Shown here one piece after another: positions 53,701-62,122 of a DNA stretch of 64,000 bases; position 1 is the first letter of the stretch; each line of letters begins with the position of its first letter. The notes under the pieces are model-generated. The model saw only the letters and a list, made by a program, of their open reading frames with translations, searched no databases and had not been told where the DNA came from. Made by a program: the position numbers and the translations under genes. Source of the DNA: Butyrivibrio sp. CB08. Lineage in GTDB: Bacteria > Bacillota > Clostridia > Lachnospirales > Lachnospiraceae. Location of the stretch: contig NZ_RAIR01000002.1 in assembly GCF_003625485.1 (NCBI RefSeq), positions 310,001 to 374,000 of the forward strand, given 5' to 3'.

Positions 53701-53883
53701 GGCTCCGTGGGCGCACACGTCAATACAGCTGCCGCAGGCAACGCACTTGCCTCCGTCAACAGCTATCCTTGCTTTGTCATCCTCTTCCACCGAAATACAG
53801 GCACCGATGGCACTGCACACTTTGATGCACTTGTTACAACCTATACAGTTATCATTTGTATAAACAATGCTTTTTATTTCCAT
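50740..53883 (-). CDS. Hybrid histidine kinase with [FeFe]-hydrogenase sensor and HPt
   Basis: 1047 residues, no TM. Two 4Fe-4S motifs at 13-57. Residues about 75-320 are an [FeFe]-hydrogenase large-subunit domain. It keeps the four cubane ligands (Cys143 in QPCPAV, Cys191 in SPCIAKK, Cys297 and Cys301 in NCKNGC) but has Pro at the proton-relay Cys position, as in sensory rather than turnover hydrogenases. A further FeS domain CTCCGYDSC (402-410) precedes HisKA (His461), HATPase (N-box NILTNAV, DTGIGI, GTGLGM), receiver (Asp763), and HPt (His915 in VHALKSSARI). The C-terminal 70 residues match those of the DegV kinase. Likely senses H2 or redox state in the cytoplasm. It is the last kinase of the module; hemW overlaps its stop. 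Confidence 0.87.
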   Translation of the reverse strand: MEIKSIVYTNDNCIGCNKCIKVCSAIGACISVEEDDKARIAVDGGKCVACGSCIDVCAHGAREYLDDTEKFFEDLKKGERISLLLAPAFKANYPDEYESVLGGLKSLGVNRIISVSFGADITTWGYLNYIKNYDFVGGISQPCPAVVSYIERYIPELIPKLFPVQSPLMCAAKYARKEMGITDKFAFISPCIAKKLEIEDSHNEGLVQYNVTFEHLMNYVKEHDIKGPSARSEIEYGLGSFYPTPGGLAENVKWFLGDQVFIRQIEGERHLYDWLHLNEDRIKENKTPFLFIDALNCKNGCICGTAINPDKSRTDDALYALLEIREQSKKSEGGNPWSRCATPDERLACFNEQFDKLDLNDYLRGYTDRSSECSYVLPDDEQLEEIFVSMNKLDEESRHIDCTCCGYDSCRQMATAIFNGFNHKDNCIYYEKTMVHELEIEKAVAEEATRAKSSFLANMSHEIRTPINAVLGMNEMILRESMEPNVVEYAQNVRTAGNTLLGLINNILDFSKIEAGKLEIVPVEYDMSSVINDLVNVIQTKADSKDLKLKLDINENMPKLLFGDEVRIKQIITNILTNAVKYTESGSVTFGADFAKIDDEPDQVYLDISVKDTGIGIKPEDMEKLFTEFERIEVERNRNIEGTGLGMNITMQLLQMMGSKLQVESTYGEGSKFFFRLKQKVTSWDPLGDYEASYLDAMSGQKRYHEKFTAPRAFILVVDDTETNLDVFKSLLKRTKMHIDTAGSGDEALKLSKENKYDMIFMDHMMPDKDGIQTFHELRADAGNPNLDTPTLCLTANAISGAKEMYLAEGFDDYLTKPIDVDRLEEMLIQYLPAKKVVMATESDIEEEEEKAVPLPEWILSCDGIDHEAGVKNCGGTEDFLNVLTGFFTSITTKSDEIEKYYKEGDIKNYTIKVHALKSSARIVGAAELSEQAKLLEAAGKDDNISYIDEKTGELLAHYRSYLDILSPLSEGDEDLPEIPSDMLEDAYGGLMEFVSAQDFECVRMVMDSVKEYKLPSVDRERFDKIQALLSNMDWDGIKEILAERNS

Positions 53884-53904
53884 GCAACTGCCTTTAGATA
53901 CTTA

Positions 53905-54669
53905 TTATTTTTTCGCTGCCTGAAGCTTAAAGAAGTTGTCTATTTTTTCATGAAGTCCTTCCCTGTCGATTGTTTTAAGGAGGTAATCAGCAGGCTTAAG
54001 CTCAAGCACCTTCATGATGCTTGCCCTGTCAGCATTTCCAGTAAGGAACATTACAGGAATAGAAGCAGATGGTTCCTCAGATCTTATCATCTCAAGAACC
54101 TTTGGTCCTGTAACAACAGGCATCTCGTAGTCCAGAAGGATAAGGTCTGCCCTGTTTGTTGCAAGCCACCTGATGGCGTTCATTCCGGAGTTGGCCACAG
54201 AAACGCGGTAGTAATCCTTGAGCCAGTCCATGATCATGGTCATATACTGAACATCATCATCAACTATAAGAATGCTCTTTCTCCTAGCAAGCTGTGCTTC
54301 CTCGCTGAGGTACATTTCCAGATTGTCAAGGAATTTAGCAAGGTCTAAAGGCCTCTCGTAGAAGTCCAGAATATACTCATCCGGAAGCAGATTCCTGATC
54401 TGTCCATATTCTATGGCAGCTCCTATGGAAACCACCTTTTTATCATTTTCAGCACAGTAATCTTTTACAAAAACTATTGCCTCTGTAAGTTCCCCTACAT
54501 TGTCGTCAGTGTAGAGAATAATAAGGTCTGTATCTACGATCTTCTGCTGAATCTCAGAAACCTTGGGAGAAGCATAAACAACATCTACTCCGATGCCCTT
54601 TATCTTCATCTCCAGCCCCTTGACAGTAAAGGTCTCTGCTGTGCTTATAAGAAGTAATTTCTTGCCCAT
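53905..54669 (-). CDS. Double-receiver response regulator without output domain
   Basis: 254 residues. The first receiver fold (1-125) lacks the acidic start pair, phospho-Asp and Lys, so it is a pseudo-receiver. The second (131-254) is canonical: ILIVDDD, Asp180 in LILLDYEMP, Thr210 and Lys232. No DNA-binding or enzymatic domain follows. It sits between the two HPt-bearing kinases with 18- and 21-base gaps and AGGAGG before its ATG, so it probably takes phosphate from their HPt domains, as CheY- or Spo0F-like relay proteins do. Confidence 0.87.
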   Translation of the reverse strand: MGKKLLLISTAETFTVKGLEMKIKGIGVDVVYASPKVSEIQQKIVDTDLIILYTDDNVGELTEAIVFVKDYCAENDKKVVSIGAAIEYGQIRNLLPDEYILDFYERPLDLAKFLDNLEMYLSEEAQLARRKSILIVDDDVQYMTMIMDWLKDYYRVSVANSGMNAIRWLATNRADLILLDYEMPVVTGPKVLEMIRSEEPSASIPVMFLTGNADRASIMKVLELKPADYLLKTIDREGLHEKIDNFFKLQAAKK

Positions 54670-54687
54670 GTTGCTTCCTCCTGGTCG

Positions 54688-57600
54688 TTAACTGCGTTCG
54701 CTCAAAGTGGCAGCTATTTCATCAAAATCCATCTTAAGAAGTGAATCCGAAATCCTCTTAAACCTTCCTTCGTCCTCGGTTGGAAGTTTAAAATCTTTTA
54801 CCGAATCAAGAACCATCCTGACGCACTCATAATCTCTTGCCTGGGTAAACTCATTTAATGCACCGTAGGCTTCTTCAAGAGTATTATCATCAATTTCCGG
54901 AAGGTCTTTATCCGCAGCAAAATTTGGTGCGATGGCATCAACAATTTCTTTGTAATGCTTCATAACTGTCCTGTGATGCTCTTTTATGTACTCTGTATTT
55001 TCTTCTTTGCCTGCGTTTTCAAGAGCCTGTGCTTCTTCTCCAAGTGACGTGGCACCAATGAGTCTTGAGCTGCTCTTTAGGGCATGGACCTTGATGGTAT
55101 AGTCCTTAAAGTTCTCTGCTTCGAAGAAGCTTTCTATCTCTCCTGCCTTAACATCGTAGGAGTCATGATAGATCTTAAGAAGTGACAGGTAAGCATCTTC
55201 AGATCCGCTGTAACCAATACCTGTCTTTGCGTCAACCGAAGGTAAAAGCTCATACCATTTCTTTTCAGGTTCCTTCACAGTTTCTTCTGGCTCTGCTACA
55301 GGTTCCTCAGTAGTAACCTCTTCTACAGCCTCTGCTTCTTCATCCTTAGGCAGCACCTGACTTAAGTTGTAACTGTGGTCGCCCTTTTCAAGGAAAAGGA
55401 TTCCAAAGGTTCCAGCTCCGCAGTTTGATGAAATACCGGCGGATGCCTTCTGGAAAATGATGTGCTCAAAACTGCACCGTTCTCTGACCGCTTTCTCAAT
55501 CCAAAGAAGGTCTTCCTCCTTCATTCCGGCGTAGGTGATAAAGGCAAACTCAGTATCCGGATTGGCTTTAGAAGAAAGAGTTTTCTGTATGTATTTCATG
55601 TAACAGCTCTGGTCGCTTCCCATGAAGAACCTTCCAACTGTCATCCTGTCATTCTTAAGTACCAGTACAGGCCGCAGCCACAAGGTATTAAGGACACCAT
55701 TGATGAACGGCGAAATATATCCACGCCTTGCCATAACTTCTGTATTTCTGATGACAAAGCTGCATCTTATATGCTTCTTGGCAATTTCAAGTTCCTGCAG
55801 GATCTTATCCACAGGGAGGTTCTGGCCTGCCAGCCTTGCAGCTATCATGGTAAGGGAACCAGTTGAGCTTGACAGACACTCGGAATTAAAAATAGTGACA
55901 TTTTCAAAGGTTGCCGCTGCTCTTGAAGCTCGTCTGTGTTCCTCACTTATATTGCTGCTTAAGGTTATATAGATAAGGTGGTGGGCCTTCTTAAGCTCTT
56001 TTGAAAAGAACTGCACAAACTCATGCTCTGAAGGTGAATCAGAGGATGAGAATCTGTTCTCATCTCCCATGTAGCGCAAAAGCTCATCTGAATCAATATC
56101 GATGTTATCCCAGAACACGCCTTCTTTTGTGATGACGGTGAATGGGATGATGCTGATCTGGAGCTCCTTAATGATGCTCTGTGGAAGGTCTGTCATACTG
56201 CTGGCTGCAATGACAACAGGCTTCTTCCTGGCATAGCTGCTGGCTGTATTTATGGATGCACCTGTCACCTCGTTGCTGCCTGCAAGAATGACCTTCTCAG
56301 CCGGCAGATGAGAAATGAGCATATCCTCCAGCTGCCTTCCGGATACAGGCTTAACCAGGTAGCCGTCAAAGCCGGTGTTATTGTACAGCTCCAGATTCTC
56401 ACCACCTGCATTTGCAGTAAGAACGATTATCGGAACGTTCTGGTTGAGACCTCCGCTCTGCTTTCTGATCATTTCGTAGCACTCGATGCCATCCATCTCT
56501 GGCATGAGATGATCCATGAAAATGAGATCATAGCGGTTTTCAAGTGTCTTTTTAAGGGCATCCTCACCAGAAATGGACAGATCCACAGTCATCTCTGTGC
56601 CCTGAAGAAGTTTGTCCTCCACCTGAAGATTCATCTCATTGTCGTCAACAATAAGAATCCTTGCCAAAGGAGCATGGAATGAGTGCTCAAACTTCTCACT
56701 TTCAGAAAGAGATCCGCTGCCAGTGATGTTTACTTCACCAATCTTTTTATCAGATGCAATACCCTGCTTTAGCGTAACCTGGAATGCAGACCCCTGTGTA
56801 TAAACGCTGTTTACTGTGATGGTGCCATCCATCAGCTCCACAAGCTGCTTAACTATGGACAGACCAAGACCAGTACCCTCAATGTATCTGTTCTTTTCTT
56901 CATCAACTCTCTGGAAAGTATCAAACAGATGTGGCAGAGCCTCTGCCTTGATTCCCATTCCGGAGTCAGTGACAGTTATCTTTAAAAGAACGTGATCCTC
57001 CTCGGGATACTCGCACTCAAGGTGAAGGCTTATGAAGCCCTCTTTGGTATATTTAACAGAGTTATTCAGGAGATTTATCAGTATCTGTTTTATCCTGACT
57101 TCATCACCAAAAAGAGTCTCAGGAACATCCGGGTCAATATCAACCTGGAATTTAAGACCTTTTTCCTCAGCCTTAAGCCAGATCATGTTGACGATCTCAG
57201 ACAGAAGTGCAGACACGCTGTAGTTTACCGGCACAATATCCATCTTTCCAGCTTCGATCTTGCTGACATCAAGAATATCGTTGATAAGAGCAAGGAGCAT
57301 CTTACCTGCACCCTGGATATTTCTTGCATCCTTCCTGATCTCTTCAGACGCATCCTCCTGACGAAGGATGATCTCATTAAGTCCAAGAACAGTATTTATA
57401 GGAGTTCTGATCTCATGGCTCATGCTGGAAAAGAATCTGCTCTGAGCCTTATTAAGTTCCTCAAGCTCTTTTGTCTGCTGAGCTGAGAGTTCAGCTTCCT
57501 TCCGATATATCCTGGCCTGGAACATGGTGGTTGTAGAAAGTACCAGACAGGTGATGATGTACTTGGCAAATGAGTATACATAGTCACTTTCCCTTGAATA

Positions 57601-58068
57601 GGTGGTAACAAGCTCTGGTCTTAAGTACGCAATGATATAGAGCACGCCAAGACTTACTAGGTTGATCACAGTCATAATGATCCTGAATCTGCCCTCAAGA
57701 ACCAGAAGCAGGAAGTATGTACCAAGAAGAAGTGTAAAAGGATCACCACAATATATACCGCCCTTAGTAAAGAACAGCGCTGGCTGGAATACAAATACCA
57801 CCAAAAGAGCCACAATGATCTTAGCCCTTCTATAGGTTCCTTTCTTTGTTACGCGAAGTAAAAGGGCGGCGCCGAATATAGCCACAAGTATGGACACTAC
57901 TGTTGATGAAATGGGCTCATGAAGGAACAGTCCCACCAGCATAGCTGAAATAACTGCAAGGATAAAGCATGCAGAAATAATGGTAAAAGCCCTGTCCTTT
58001 TCATGGATTGAAGAGTCATAGATAAAGTTAAGGTACCTTTGTTTGATCTGCTTTAGTAATTTCTTCAT
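54688..58068 (-). CDS. Membrane hybrid histidine kinase with internal DegV domain and HPt
   Basis: 1126 residues. About six TM helices (30-185), HisKA (SSMSHEIRTP, His218), HATPase (LLNNSVKYT, DSGMGIK, GTGLGLS), receiver (Asp519 in FMDHLMP) and, at about 617-895, a DegV-type domain: VIAASSMTDLPQ, IIPFTVITKEG, SSSDSPSEHEF, YITLSSNIS, and a C-terminal GAGTFGILF. DegV proteins bind one fatty acid. An acidic linker follows, then HPt (His995). It overlaps the upstream kinase by ATGA. Placing a lipid-binding domain between receiver and HPt suggests acyl-chain control of phosphotransfer. Some DegV ligand residues differ from the usual TSQPS motif. Confidence 0.85.
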   Translation of the reverse strand: MKKLLKQIKQRYLNFIYDSSIHEKDRAFTIISACFILAVISAMLVGLFLHEPISSTVVSILVAIFGAALLLRVTKKGTYRRAKIIVALLVVFVFQPALFFTKGGIYCGDPFTLLLGTYFLLLVLEGRFRIIMTVINLVSLGVLYIIAYLRPELVTTYSRESDYVYSFAKYIITCLVLSTTTMFQARIYRKEAELSAQQTKELEELNKAQSRFFSSMSHEIRTPINTVLGLNEIILRQEDASEEIRKDARNIQGAGKMLLALINDILDVSKIEAGKMDIVPVNYSVSALLSEIVNMIWLKAEEKGLKFQVDIDPDVPETLFGDEVRIKQILINLLNNSVKYTKEGFISLHLECEYPEEDHVLLKITVTDSGMGIKAEALPHLFDTFQRVDEEKNRYIEGTGLGLSIVKQLVELMDGTITVNSVYTQGSAFQVTLKQGIASDKKIGEVNITGSGSLSESEKFEHSFHAPLARILIVDDNEMNLQVEDKLLQGTEMTVDLSISGEDALKKTLENRYDLIFMDHLMPEMDGIECYEMIRKQSGGLNQNVPIIVLTANAGGENLELYNNTGFDGYLVKPVSGRQLEDMLISHLPAEKVILAGSNEVTGASINTASSYARKKPVVIAASSMTDLPQSIIKELQISIIPFTVITKEGVFWDNIDIDSDELLRYMGDENRFSSSDSPSEHEFVQFFSKELKKAHHLIYITLSSNISEEHRRASRAAATFENVTIFNSECLSSSTGSLTMIAARLAGQNLPVDKILQELEIAKKHIRCSFVIRNTEVMARRGYISPFINGVLNTLWLRPVLVLKNDRMTVGRFFMGSDQSCYMKYIQKTLSSKANPDTEFAFITYAGMKEEDLLWIEKAVRERCSFEHIIFQKASAGISSNCGAGTFGILFLEKGDHSYNLSQVLPKDEEAEAVEEVTTEEPVAEPEETVKEPEKKWYELLPSVDAKTGIGYSGSEDAYLSLLKIYHDSYDVKAGEIESFFEAENFKDYTIKVHALKSSSRLIGATSLGEEAQALENAGKEENTEYIKEHHRTVMKHYKEIVDAIAPNFAADKDLPEIDDNTLEEAYGALNEFTQARDYECVRMVLDSVKDFKLPTEDEGRFKRISDSLLKMDFDEIAATLSERS

Positions 58069-60113
58069 GCCAGTACCCTCCCTTCATAGCTGATCCTGTC
58101 TGCGGGAAGGAGTCTTTTCATTACTCGCTCAAACTGACCTATATCGACAGGCTTGGCGATAAAGCCATCAAAGCCCTCCTGAATGAACATCTCTTTTGCA
58201 CCGCTAAGGGCATTGGCCGTAAGTGCCACGATGATCACGTTTCTATCAGAATCCTTGGCAATCAGGCGAAGCCTCTTCATAGCTTCAACGCCGTCCATTT
58301 CAGGCATCATATGATCCATAAAGATCACATCATAGTTACCAAGAACATATTTCTCTATAGCTTCTTTTCCGCTCTCTGCAGTGTCAGTCACCATTCCATA
58401 CTCTTTAAACAGTCCTTCTGCCACCACCAGATTCATTGGCTCGTCGTCAACAATAAGAGCTCGTACTCCCTCAAAGCGCACTTTACCTAAAGCTTCACTA
58501 TCATTGGCATCTTCATATTCTCCGTTAATAAGCCGGACTATAGGATAACCGTAGAGCGGCTTTGGCATCATAATGACACGACTGCCCTTGGAAACTGAGA
58601 AATCAATGTCGGAAGAAACAGCAACTGTATAGCCTTCTTTTGCCAGTTTGTCAAAGAATTCGCTGTCCTTTTCATACTCTTCCTGCCCCATGAAAATATG
58701 AGTAACATCAAGATCATCAAGAAGACGCTGAAGTTCTCTTGGATCATGGGCAGAATAAAGCCTCATCTTAAGACCCTTGGCAAGATCAATAGCCATGCTG
58801 CTGTTAAAGTCTCTAAGTTCAGGAACAGCGTACTTTTCTGGTCTGCTATAGAATACAACATCCTTTGCCATACCCTCTTTTACAGACATGCAAGGGGTGT
58901 TGTCCACTACCTGCTGTGGAATTGACAGACGAACTGTTGTTCCATGTCCCTTTGTACTGTCGATCTTTACAAAACCGCCCATTTTATGCACGATTCCGTA
59001 AACGATGGGAAGTCCAATACCGATACCGCCGGTACTTCTGTTTCTCTTTTTATTGGCCTGGTACATACCACCTGCTACCTTTGCCATGGCTGCTCTGGTC
59101 ATACCAACGCCTGTATCAGTGATCTCAATTGTCAGATTGATTCCATATTCCTTCTTAACAGGAAATACCTTGATGTAGATTCCGCCCTTTCTGGTAAACT
59201 TAACCGCATTGTCGATAAGATGCCTGAAGAGCTTATGGATCTTTTGAACATCACCCTTAAGAACTGAAGGGGTCTTTGGAGAAAGATCAACGATGAACTC
59301 CAGGTTCTTGGCGTTGTTCATCCTTCTATAGTTTGCAACCACATCGTTAATTAGAGAGCTGCACATATACTCGCTCTCTTCAAGGACAAGCTCTCCCCTC
59401 TTAAGCTCAGTGTAATCCTGGATATCCTCAATAAGGTGCGCCAGATGAACGCCTGCTTCCTCTATGGAATCAAGCTCCGTCCTGTCCTCACTCTTTTTCA
59501 AAAGGGCAGTCATTCCGCTAATAACATTTACTGGAGTCCTGAATTCATGGGAAATATTAGACAGGAAATCCTGCATATCATTTTCGTTTTCCTTAACTGT
59601 ATCACGCCACTTCTGAACCTTGTCGCGCTCAATAAGCCTTCTGCTAATGGTCAGCCTGCTGAACATATACAAAGTGAAAAACGATCCGATATGGAAAATG
59701 ATCTTGACGATAGTAAAAGCCGTCATATTCACTTCCTCATCCTTGTAGAGGAAAGCAAACTGAATGGCCATTACCAAAAAAAACTCGATCAGAATAAGAT
59801 TGAGCATCAACAAACGATCAAGAGACGTAAACGTAGCCAAAAACAGCATAAAAGCCACAGCCACGTCATAAAGACTGGTCTTCTGCATTCCATGATAAAA
59901 ACACAAAAAAGCCGAGAACGCAAAATACATATAAATTCTGCCATTAAAGCTGGACTTTTGAGCTATGTGAACCCACCACAGTGCCACAGTCACGCCAAAA
60001 CAAAGTGGTGGCACCCAAAATTCCCAGCCACCAATATAGTTCTGAACCGAACAGGCCAGATAAGCCACAGTAACAACTGATAAAATTAATCTCTCTCTAC
60101 GGATGTCCTGCAT
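58065..60113 (-). CDS. Membrane hybrid histidine kinase with pseudo-receiver and receiver
   Basis: 682 residues, first gene of the signalling module. About six TM helices span 1-155 with little outside the membrane, so a lipid or small hydrophobic signal is possible. HisKA His189 in SNISHEFRTPVN; HATPase with HLIDNAVKFT, DTGVGM, GIGIGLP. Residues 415-535 fold like a receiver without phospho-Asp; residues 550-670 are a true receiver (LIVDDE, Asp600 in VIFMDHMMP, KPVD). No HPt; the two kinases encoded downstream have one each, so it may pass phosphate through them. Confidence 0.88.
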   Translation of the reverse strand: MQDIRRERLILSVVTVAYLACSVQNYIGGWEFWVPPLCFGVTVALWWVHIAQKSSFNGRIYMYFAFSAFLCFYHGMQKTSLYDVAVAFMLFLATFTSLDRLLMLNLILIEFFLVMAIQFAFLYKDEEVNMTAFTIVKIIFHIGSFFTLYMFSRLTISRRLIERDKVQKWRDTVKENENDMQDFLSNISHEFRTPVNVISGMTALLKKSEDRTELDSIEEAGVHLAHLIEDIQDYTELKRGELVLEESEYMCSSLINDVVANYRRMNNAKNLEFIVDLSPKTPSVLKGDVQKIHKLFRHLIDNAVKFTRKGGIYIKVFPVKKEYGINLTIEITDTGVGMTRAAMAKVAGGMYQANKKRNRSTGGIGIGLPIVYGIVHKMGGFVKIDSTKGHGTTVRLSIPQQVVDNTPCMSVKEGMAKDVVFYSRPEKYAVPELRDFNSSMAIDLAKGLKMRLYSAHDPRELQRLLDDLDVTHIFMGQEEYEKDSEFFDKLAKEGYTVAVSSDIDFSVSKGSRVIMMPKPLYGYPIVRLINGEYEDANDSEALGKVRFEGVRALIVDDEPMNLVVAEGLFKEYGMVTDTAESGKEAIEKYVLGNYDVIFMDHMMPEMDGVEAMKRLRLIAKDSDRNVIIVALTANALSGAKEMFIQEGFDGFIAKPVDIGQFERVMKRLLPADRISYEGRVLA

Positions 60114-60125
60114 AGTCTCTCCTGC

Positions 60126-60143
60126 TATAGTATAGATACTATA
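60126..60143. promoter_or_regulatory. Perfect 18-base palindrome before the kinase module
   Basis: TATAGTAT-AG-ATACTATA is self-complementary over both 8-base arms. It lies just after the -10 and about 12 bases before the kinase ATG, overlapping the likely start point. A third TATAGTA copy upstream is part of the -10. It has the look of a repressor site or an mRNA 5' hairpin. Confidence 0.6.
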
Positions 60144-60148
60144 ATTTT

Positions 60149-60176
60149 ACTATATTCCGTAGTGATTTTTTCTTAA
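60149..60176 (-). promoter_or_regulatory. Promoter of the four-gene signalling module
   Basis: Minus strand: -35 TTAAGA (60176-60171), 16-base spacer, -10 TATAGT (60154-60149). It lies after the lepA terminator, so the module has its own transcript. Confidence 0.6.
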
Positions 60177-60225
60177 AAAAGTGTAAAAGATTCTCCCCAT
60201 TCCCGCCCCTTTGGCAGATGAGGGG

Positions 60226-60266
60226 AAAAAGAAAGGGCAATGTACAACGGATGTAGTACATTGTCC
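60226..60266 (-). terminator. Rho-independent terminator after lepA
   Basis: GGACAATGTAC and GTACATTGCCC pair (one mismatch) across 10 bases on the minus strand, followed by TTTCTTTTT. Confidence 0.85.
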
Positions 60267-60273
60267 TTGGGTG

Positions 60274-62082
60274 TTAGTCGGTATTGTCGAGCTTGAGGAC
60301 GCTGAGGAATGCTGCCTGGGGAACTTCCACGTTTCCGATCTGGCGCATCTTCTTTTTACCCTCTTTCTGTTTCTCGAGAAGCTTCTTTTTACGAGTGATA
60401 TCACCGCCGTAGCACTTGGCAAGGACGTCCTTGCGGTAAGCCTTGACGGTCTCTCTGGCGATAACCTTGCCTCCAACAGAAGCCTGGATAGGAATCTCGA
60501 AAAGGTGCCTTGGGATCTCCTCTTTGAGTTTTTCGCACATCTTGCGGCCTCTCTCGTAAGCTCCGTCCTTGTGTACGATGAAGGAGAGGGCGTCAACTTC
60601 TTCTCTGTTAATTAGGATATCCAGCTTAACAAGCTCTGATCTCTCGTAGCCTTTGAGCTCGTAGTCAAATGAAGCATAGCCACGGGATCTTGACTTAAGC
60701 GCATCGAAGAAGTCGTAGATGATCTCGTTAAGTGGAAGCTCGTACTTAAGAATAGCTCTTGTCTGCTCGATGTAGTCGGTACTTAGGTACTTGCCTCTTC
60801 TCTCCTGGCAGAGCTGCATGATGGCACCAACATAGTCTGTGGTCACCATGATCTCGCCGTTTACGATAGGCTCTTCCATGTAATCTATCTCTGATGGGTC
60901 TGGAAGGTTGGTTGGGTTTGTGAGGTCAAATACCTCTCCATCGGTCTTGTGGACCTTGTACACAACGGAAGGCGCTGTGGTAACAAGGTTAAGGTCGTAC
61001 TCTCTCTCAAGTCTCTCCTGGACTACTTCAAGGTGGAGAAGTCCAAGGAATCCAGCTCTAAAGCCAAAACCAAGGGCTTGAGATGTCTCTGGCTCATAGA
61101 AAAGAGATGCATCATTGAGCTGAAGCTTTTCAAGGGCGTCTCTAAGGTCTGAATAGTGAGCTGAATCTGCCGGGTAAAGGCCACAGTAAACCATTGGCAT
61201 TACCTTTTTATATCCTGGAAGTGCCGCCTCACATGGCTTGTCAGCATCTGTAACTGTATCACCAACTCTGGTGTCCTGAATGTTCTTGATGGAAGCTGTA
61301 AAGTATCCAACATCTCCTGCGGAGAGCTCATCACTTGGGATAAAGCTTCCAGGAGCAAAGTATCCAACCTCAACCACCTCTGCCTCTGCAGAAGTAGCCA
61401 TAAATCTTACCTTCATGCCCTTTCTGATAACACCGTCTCTTACGCGGACAAATACGATTACACCTCTGTAGGAGTCGTAGATACTGTCAAAGATAAGTGC
61501 CTTAAGAGGAGCTGATACATCTCCTGTTGGAGCTGGGATCTTATGAACAACTGCCTCAAGTACGTCCTCGATACCGATTCCGTTCTTGGCAGAAATAAGC
61601 GGTGCATCCTGAGCCTCAATGCCGATGACATCCTCTATCTCATCCTTGGCCTCCTGAGGCATTGCGCTTGGAAGATCTATCTTGTTGATAACAGGAAAAA
61701 CATCAAGGTCGTGGTCAAGGGCCATATATACGTTGGCCAGTGTCTGAGCCTCAACGCCCTGGGTAGCATCCACGACAAGAATTGCTCCGTCGCAGGCTGC
61801 AAGGCTTCTTGAAACCTCATATCCAAAGTCAACATGTCCAGGGGTATCGATCATGTTAAAGGTATATTCCTGTCCGTCCTTGGCCTTATAGATCATTCGA
61901 ACAGCCTGGGACTTGATGGTGATACCTCTCTCCCTCTCGATATCCATATTATCAAGAACCTGGTTCTGCATCTCACGAAGAGTCAGAACTCCGGTCTTTT
62001 CTATCATTCTGTCTGCAAGGGTTGATTTGCCGTGATCAATATGGGCAACGATGCAAAAATTTCTAATCTTACTCTGATCCAC
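60274..62082 (-). CDS. lepA: Elongation factor 4 (LepA)
   Basis: 602 residues. GTPase motifs [17 protein letters not shown] and NKID; domain order GTPase, II, III, V and the LepA-specific C-terminal domain ([22 protein letters not shown]). It acts on the ribosome under ionic or cold stress and in biogenesis. GTG start at 62082, after GAGGA; no ATG fits. In Firmicutes hemW normally comes next, but here a signalling module of about 10 kb lies between. Confidence 0.97.
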   Translation of the reverse strand: MDQSKIRNFCIVAHIDHGKSTLADRMIEKTGVLTLREMQNQVLDNMDIERERGITIKSQAVRMIYKAKDGQEYTFNMIDTPGHVDFGYEVSRSLAACDGAILVVDATQGVEAQTLANVYMALDHDLDVFPVINKIDLPSAMPQEAKDEIEDVIGIEAQDAPLISAKNGIGIEDVLEAVVHKIPAPTGDVSAPLKALIFDSIYDSYRGVIVFVRVRDGVIRKGMKVRFMATSAEAEVVEVGYFAPGSFIPSDELSAGDVGYFTASIKNIQDTRVGDTVTDADKPCEAALPGYKKVMPMVYCGLYPADSAHYSDLRDALEKLQLNDASLFYEPETSQALGFGFRAGFLGLLHLEVVQERLEREYDLNLVTTAPSVVYKVHKTDGEVFDLTNPTNLPDPSEIDYMEEPIVNGEIMVTTDYVGAIMQLCQERRGKYLSTDYIEQTRAILKYELPLNEIIYDFFDALKSRSRGYASFDYELKGYERSELVKLDILINREEVDALSFIVHKDGAYERGRKMCEKLKEEIPRHLFEIPIQASVGGKVIARETVKAYRKDVLAKCYGGDITRKKKLLEKQKEGKKKMRQIGNVEVPQAAFLSVLKLDNTD

Positions 62083-62122
62083 TTTATATTCCTCGTAAAT
62101 TTCGTTCTATTGTACTCGGTGT

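Noticed and set aside
53707..54348. 213-codon plus-strand frame across a gene junction
   Set aside because: It runs antisense through the hydrogenase kinase start and the receiver gene; both sense genes have clear domains.
59436..60080. 214-codon plus-strand frame
   Set aside because: Antisense to the membrane part of the first kinase; Lys/His/Asn-rich without domain.
49565..62082. The hydrogenase domain as a catalytic H2-producing hydrogenase
   Set aside because: The relay Cys is replaced by Pro, the cysteine loops are shortened, and the chain is fused to kinase domains; a sensory role fits better.
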